A stretch of 8,071 nucleotides of DNA from an uncultured Actinomycetes bacterium (lineage in GTDB: Bacteria > Actinomycetota > Thermoleophilia > Gaiellales > F1-60-MAGs149): contig CAIQOY010000052.1 in assembly GCA_903873565.1 (NCBI GenBank), forward strand, positions 1 through 8,071, in the 5' to 3' direction. The notes under the pieces are model-generated. The model made no database searches. It was not told where the DNA came from and worked only from the letters and a program-made list of their open reading frames with translations. How positions within the stretch are numbered: position 1 is the stretch's first letter; the number at the start of each line of letters is the position of its first letter. This document shows positions 4,548 through 8,071 of this stretch, piece by piece. The position numbers were made by a program, and so were the translations under genes.

Positions 4548-5648
4548 ATGAGGATCCGCTGCAGTCGAGAGCACCTGGCCGAGAGGCTCGCGCAGGCCGC
4601 GCGTGCCGCCTCGACGCGCGCCAACCTCCAGAGCGCCGCGCACGTGCGCATCGATGCGGGCTCCGCCGAGTCGCCGGCGCAGCTCGTGGCCACCGACCTC
4701 GAGATGACGCTGCGCGTGCCGCTCGACGCGGACGTCCTCGAGCCGGGCAGCGCGCTCCTGCCCGCGAAGATCGCCCCCGAGCTGATCCGCGCCCTGGCCG
4801 GAGAGCAGGTCGAGCTGGCCACCGGCGAGGGCGGCGTCCAGGTCTCGGCCGGCTCCTCCACCTACACGCTCTACGGGCTGCCCGTCGACGAGTTCCCGCA
4901 GATCCCGGAGGTCGACCTCGAGCGGGCCTTCGAGACGGACGCGGCGACGTTCGCGGAGGTCGTCAACCGCGTCAAGCGCGCCGCCTCGCGCGACGAGAGC
5001 CGCCCGGTCCTGACCGGGGCGCTGGTGCGCTTCGAGGCCGAGCGGCTGGTGATGGCCGCCACCGACTCGTACCGCCTGGCCGTGGCCGAGGCGCCGCTGC
5101 AGGGCGCCGCGCCGGAGCCGCTCGAGGCGATCATCCCCGTGCGCGCCCTCGAGGAGGCGGTGCGGATCGCCGGCGAGGGCGACGGGCCGCTGAGCGTGTC
5201 CATCGGCGAGGGCCTGGTCAGCTTCGGCGCCGCCGGCATCTGGCTCAGCGCCCGGCGCATCGAGGGCCAGTTCCCGAACTTCTCGGCGCTGCGCCCCGAG
5301 GGCATCGAGCACTCCGTCGCGATCGCCAAGGACGAGCTGCTCGAGAACGTCCGCCGCGTGGGCATCGTGGCCCGGCAGAACACGCCGGTGCGGGTCGAGC
5401 TGGCGCCGGGGAAGCTGAGCCTGTCGGCGCGCACCGCCGACGTCGCCGAGGGCGCGGAGTCGATCCCCGTCGGCTACGACGGCACCGAGACCGTGGAGAT
5501 CGGCTTCAACCACGAGTTCCTGCGCGACGGCGTGGAGAGCGTCCCGGGCGACGAGGTCCGCCTCGGCCTGATCTCGTCGCTGCGGCCCGCGCTCCTCGAG
5601 AGCGCCGACGGCACGTTCTGGTACGTGATCATGCCGATCCGGCTGTAG
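4548..5648 (+). CDS. dnaN: DnaN, DNA polymerase III sliding clamp (beta subunit)
   Basis: DnaN dimerises into the ring that tethers DNA polymerase III and many repair proteins to DNA. At 366 residues it has the normal length for three successive clamp domains, about 1-120, 121-245 and 246-366. Recognisable blocks are RPVLTG at 152-157 and ATDSYRLA at 171-178 (family form ATDxxRLA), with GQFPNF at 240-245 and FNHEFLRDGVE at 320-330. The C-terminus MPIRL (362-366) is the usual end that lines the protein-binding cleft. The start is ATG at 4548, preceded by GGGGA at 4539-4543, a modest ribosome binding site. recF begins three bases after its stop, so the two are very likely co-transcribed and translationally coupled. 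Confidence 0.98.
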   Translation: MRIRCSREHLAERLAQAARAASTRANLQSAAHVRIDAGSAESPAQLVATDLEMTLRVPLDADVLEPGSALLPAKIAPELIRALAGEQVELATGEGGVQVSAGSSTYTLYGLPVDEFPQIPEVDLERAFETDAATFAEVVNRVKRAASRDESRPVLTGALVRFEAERLVMAATDSYRLAVAEAPLQGAAPEPLEAIIPVRALEEAVRIAGEGDGPLSVSIGEGLVSFGAAGIWLSARRIEGQFPNFSALRPEGIEHSVAIAKDELLENVRRVGIVARQNTPVRVELAPGKLSLSARTADVAEGAESIPVGYDGTETVEIGFNHEFLRDGVESVPGDEVRLGLISSLRPALLESADGTFWYVIMPIRL

Positions 5649-5651
5649 GCC

Positions 5652-6710
5652 GTGCGCGTCGACCTGGTGCGGGCCGCCGACGTCCGCTGCCACGCGATGG
5701 CGGAGCTGCGGCCGGCCGCCGGGGTGACCGCGGTGGTCGGGCCCAACGGGTCCGGCAAGACCTCGCTGATCGAGGCGGTGCACCTGGGGGTGCGGGGGAT
5801 CGGGCTCCGGCCCGCGGGCGACGCGCGGATGGTGCGCGACGGCGCCGACCGGCTCGGGGTGCGCGTGGAGGGTGAGGCCGGCGGCGCGCCCAGCACGACC
5901 CGCGTCGAGCTGGCCCGCGGCGGGCGGCGGATCGAGCTCGACGGCGTCGAGGTCGACGGGCGCACCCTGCGCGAGCGCTGGGCGGCGGTGGTCTTCATCC
6001 CCGACCTGCTGGACCTGGTCAAGCGGGGGCCGGCCGTCCGCCGGCTGGCCATGGATCGCGCGATCGAGCTGGCCTGGCCCCGCTTCGAGGAGCACGAGCG
6101 GGCCTACCGGCAGGCCGTCGAGCAGCGCAACGCGGCCCTGCGCCACGTGCGCCGCGGCGGCGACCCGGCCGAGCTCGACCCCTGGGACGACCAGGTGGCC
6201 GAGCGCGGCGCGGTGGTGGTCGAGGCCCGTGAGCGGCTGGTCGCCCGCCTGGCGCCGCTCTTCGCCGAGCGCGCGGCCGCCCTCGGCGGCGATCGGCCCG
6301 CCTCCCTCGCCTACCGGGCCTCGGTGGCCGGCGACGCGGCGGCGCTGAGGGCGGCGCTCGCGGAGGGACGCCGGCGCGACATCGAGCGGCAGGCCACGGG
6401 CGCGGGCCCGCACCTCGACGACCTCGACGTGGCCCTCGACGGCCGCGACGCGCGCCGCAGCGCCTCGCAGGGCGAGCAGCGCACGCTGGTCCTCGCCTTC
6501 CTGCTGGCGCAGGCCGCGCTGGTGGCGGAGGCGCGCGGGGAGCCGCCGCTGCTCCTCCTCGACGACGTCCTCTCCGAGCTCGACCGCGAGCGGCGGGCGA
6601 ACCTCGTGGGGCTGGCCCGCGCCCACGGGCAGACGATCCTGACCGCGACCGGCGCCGACGGGGTCGACGCGCTGGCCGACCGGGTCCACGCCCTCGGGGA
6701 GGCCGCGTGA
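5652..6710 (+). CDS. recF: RecF, recombination/gap-repair ATPase
   Basis: RecF is an SMC-like ABC ATPase that, with RecO and RecR, helps load RecA at single-strand gaps. The 352-residue protein carries Walker A GPNGSGKT at 30-37, the ABC signature SQGEQR at 272-277 and Walker B LLLLDDVLSELD at 300-311. GPHLDDLDV at 252-260 corresponds to the family GPHRDD segment. Helical arms between about 125 and 245 are rich in Arg, Ala and Glu. It is slightly shorter than typical RecF (about 360-380). The N-terminal block reads VRAADVRCH where most family members have an FRNY-like motif, so it is a divergent member, but the ATPase motifs are intact. The start is GTG at 5652, three bases after dnaN; upstream Shine-Dalgarno is weak, which fits coupling. 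The TGA stop overlaps the next gene's GTG. Confidence 0.95.
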   Translation: MRVDLVRAADVRCHAMAELRPAAGVTAVVGPNGSGKTSLIEAVHLGVRGIGLRPAGDARMVRDGADRLGVRVEGEAGGAPSTTRVELARGGRRIELDGVEVDGRTLRERWAAVVFIPDLLDLVKRGPAVRRLAMDRAIELAWPRFEEHERAYRQAVEQRNAALRHVRRGGDPAELDPWDDQVAERGAVVVEARERLVARLAPLFAERAAALGGDRPASLAYRASVAGDAAALRAALAEGRRRDIERQATGAGPHLDDLDVALDGRDARRSASQGEQRTLVLAFLLAQAALVAEARGEPPLLLLDDVLSELDRERRANLVGLARAHGQTILTATGADGVDALADRVHALGEAA

Positions 6711-7195
6711 GCCGCCGGCGCAGCCCGGGCGACGCCCTGCGGGTGCCGCAGGCGATCGCCGCGGACGTCGGCGGGACGGCGCCGCGGGGCAGCGCCCCGG
6801 ACCTCGCGCCGCTGCGCCGGATCGCGGAGGCGTGGCCGGCCGCGGTCGGCGAGCAGCTCGCGCAGATGGCGCAGCCGGCCCGCATCGCCGGCGACGGGAC
6901 GCTGATCGTGCACGCGCGCGACGCGAGCTGGACGCACGCCCTGACCCTCGAGGAGCGGCGCATCCTGGCCCGGCTCGCGGATCTCCTCGGCGACGACGCG
7001 CCGCGGGCCCTGAAGGTCGAGGTGGGGGTGCTCGCGGCGCCCGCCGAGGCCCCGGCCGAGCCCGCCCCGGAGCCCCCCTCGGCGGAGGCCCTGCGGCGCG
7101 CCGAGGAGCTCACCCGGGAGGTCGCCGACCCGCGCCTGCGGGACGCCCTCCGCCGGCTCGCCGCCCAGTCGCTCGAGCGCCGGAAATCGCCGTAG
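6707..7195 (+). CDS. dciA: DciA-like protein (DUF721), predicted replicative helicase operator
   Basis: DciA interacts with the DnaB helicase and is thought to load or activate it in bacteria lacking DnaC/DnaI; the mycobacterial homologue lies in the same recF-gyrB position. In this 162-residue protein the DUF721 core covers about residues 33-108: LRRIAEAWPAAVGEQLA, then QPARIAGDGTLIVHARDASWTHAL and a helix LEERRILARLADLLG. The W-x3-VG and L-x-V-x8-W spacing fit the family. Residues 109-124 are a Pro/Ala/Glu linker, and 125-160 are predicted helical and highly charged (LTREVADPRLRDALRRL). The start is GTG at 6707, overlapping the recF stop by four bases (GTGA), a typical coupled start. The assignment rests on fold-pattern recognition plus strong synteny. 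Confidence 0.88.
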   Translation: MSRRRSPGDALRVPQAIAADVGGTAPRGSAPDLAPLRRIAEAWPAAVGEQLAQMAQPARIAGDGTLIVHARDASWTHALTLEERRILARLADLLGDDAPRALKVEVGVLAAPAEAPAEPAPEPPSAEALRRAEELTREVADPRLRDALRRLAAQSLERRKSP

Positions 7196-7212
7196 GAATC
7201 GGGGTTTTCCGG
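7180..7212. repeat. Inverted repeat spanning the dciA stop codon
   Basis: CCGGAAA (7180-7186) is the exact reverse complement of TTTCCGG (7206-7212), with a 19-base loop holding the dciA TAG stop (7193-7195). It could be a weak terminator or attenuator between dciA and gyrB, or a supercoiling-sensitive element near the gyrB promoter. The arms are short and the loop long, so significance is modest. Confidence 0.35.
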
Positions 7213-7230
7213 GGATCGCTCTGGTAGTGT
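7205..7230 (+). promoter_or_regulatory. Possible gyrB promoter
   Basis: TAGTGT (7225-7230) is a good TANNNT -10 in the 78-bp dciA-gyrB gap. The only -35 candidate, TTTTCC (7205-7210), is 14 bp away, shorter than usual. The predicted transcript start near 7237 leaves a leader of about 30-37 bases. Gyrase genes commonly have their own supercoiling-sensitive promoter, which fits a promoter here. Confidence 0.35.
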
Positions 7231-7273
7231 TGGGGGTGCGTTACCCGCCCGCCTCCAACCCCGGGAAGTGCCC

Positions 7274-8071
7274 TTGAGCGAGTCCTACGGCGCCGACAAC
7301 ATCACCGTCCTCGAAGGCCTCGAAGCGGTCCGCCGGCGCCCGGGTATGTACATCGGCTCGACGGGGTCGCGCGGCCTCCACCACCTGGTCTGGGAGGTGC
7401 TCGACAACGCCGTCGACGAGGCCCTCGCGGGGTTCTGCACGGAGGTCGAGATCGTCCTCCACCCGGACGGCTCGGTGACCTGCCGCGACAACGGCCGCGG
7501 CATCCCGGTCGAGGTGATGGAGGACCAGGGCATGAGCGCGGTCGAGGTCGTGCTCACGAAGCTGCACGCCGGCGGCAAGTTCGGCGGCGGCGGCTACAAG
7601 GTCTCGGGCGGCCTGCACGGCGTCGGCGTGTCCGTGGTCAACGCGCTGGCCGAGCGGCTGCACATCGAGGTGCGCCGCGACGGCTTCGTGCACAGCCAGG
7701 ACTACGCGCGCGGCGAGCCCCAGAACGCCCTGTCGCGGGGCGACGCCTGGGACGGGCCGACGGGCACCGAGGTCACGTTCCTGCCCGACGCCGAGATCTT
7801 CGAGGACATCCGCTACGACCGCGACACCCTGGCCCAGCGCATGCGCGAGATGGCGTTCCTGACCGCCGGCCTGTCCCTGCGGCTGATCGACGAGCGCGGC
7901 GACGGCTCGGACGAGACCTGGCGCTACGAAGGCGGCATCGCCGAGTACGTGGCCTTCATGAACCACGGGCGCGAGCTCGTGCACCCCGGCGTGGTGACGG
8001 TCTCGGCCCGCGACGAGGAGTCCGGGGTCGAGGTCGACGTGGCCCTGCAGTGGAACGGCACCTACCAGCCG
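7274..8071 (+). CDS. gyrB: GyrB, DNA gyrase subunit B (ATPase), N-terminal 266 codons
   Basis: GyrB supplies the ATPase of gyrase, which introduces negative supercoils with GyrA. The GHKL ATPase domain is largely present and intact. Counting from the TTG start it shows RRRPGMYIG at 20-28, EVLDNAVDEA at 41-50 (ATP/Mg-binding Asn and catalytic Glu region), DNGRGIP at 72-78 and the lid GGLHGVGVSVVNAL at 112-125. GYKVSGG precedes the lid. After about residue 210 the transducer domain begins; the gene leaves the window at residue 266. The start chosen is TTG at 7274 because GGGAA at 7263-7267 is six bases upstream. GTG at 7268 is in frame and would add two residues, but that GGGAA would then abut it. 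The gene is certain, the exact start is not. gyrA is expected just downstream. Confidence 0.98.
   Translation, partial: MSESYGADNITVLEGLEAVRRRPGMYIGSTGSRGLHHLVWEVLDNAVDEALAGFCTEVEIVLHPDGSVTCRDNGRGIPVEVMEDQGMSAVEVVLTKLHAGGKFGGGGYKVSGGLHGVGVSVVNALAERLHIEVRRDGFVHSQDYARGEPQNALSRGDAWDGPTGTEVTFLPDAEIFEDIRYDRDTLAQRMREMAFLTAGLSLRLIDERGDGSDETWRYEGGIAEYVAFMNHGRELVHPGVVTVSARDEESGVEVDVALQWNGTYQP

Noticed and set aside
4503..6689. A 728-codon open frame on the minus strand opposite dnaN and recF
   Set aside because: It mirrors the codon pattern of dnaN and recF, which carry intact catalytic motifs. Its translation is repetitive Asp/Arg/Val/His/Gly-rich sequence typical of antisense shadows.
7241..7984. 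A 247-codon open frame opposite gyrB
   Set aside because: GyrB on the plus strand has all GHKL ATPase motifs, and the antisense product shows no domain.
1..8071. Mobile element, prophage, defence system or tRNA gene
   Set aside because: Every coding stretch is accounted for by conserved origin-region housekeeping genes with uniform composition. I saw no transposase or integrase motif, flanking duplications or tRNA-like cloverleaf.

Overview
This window is the replication-origin (dnaA) neighbourhood of a high-GC bacterial chromosome, by eye over 70% G+C. The divergent order is rsmG-jag-yidC-yidD-rnpA-rpmH reading left and dnaA-dnaN-recF-dciA-gyrB reading right. That order, the compact actinobacterial-type YidC, the dciA gene between recF and gyrB (as in Mycobacterium), the TAGNNT-like -10 elements and the GTTTCACGTGGAAC parS sites all point to Actinomycetota. 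The short DnaA linker and short YidC argue against Streptomyces. A deep lineage such as Thermoleophilia/Solirubrobacterales is my best guess, but it is only an impression from protein style.

Layout, left arm (minus strand, 1-2659): the 5' end of rsmG (cut by the window edge), a 44-bp gap with parS-like sites, then jag (khpB), yidC, yidD, rnpA and rpmH. In transcription order the genes are rpmH, rnpA, yidD, yidC, jag. They are packed with gaps of 8 bp or less or with 1-4 bp overlaps, so they look like one operon driven from a promoter near 2688-2717. They link ribosome and RNase P production (L34, RnpA) to membrane protein insertion (YidD, YidC) and an RNA-binding partner (Jag).

Centre: the 228-bp rpmH-dnaA gap and the 268-bp dnaA-dnaN gap both carry DnaA-box-like 9-mers, inverted repeats and locally A+T-enriched patches. 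A module of the form CTGTGGACG, five variable bases, GGGGATGGGC occurs once on each side of dnaA in the same orientation, with a degenerate third copy further downstream. The origin is therefore probably split across the two gaps, or lies in one of them with a regulatory cluster in the other.

Right arm (plus strand, 2888-8071): dnaA (initiator), dnaN (sliding clamp), recF (gap repair), dciA (DUF721, replicative helicase operator) and the first 266 codons of gyrB. dnaN, recF and dciA are coupled (3-bp gap, then 4-bp overlap); gyrB follows a 78-bp gap with its own possible promoter.

I see no mobile element, CRISPR array, tRNA, rRNA or foreign-looking gene. The protein-coding content is conserved housekeeping. 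The points worth a second look are in the non-coding DNA (parS overlapping the rsmG start, the origin modules flanking dnaA, the inverted repeats, a near-leaderless dnaA, a mini-ORF before dnaN) and in the C-terminal tail of DciA.
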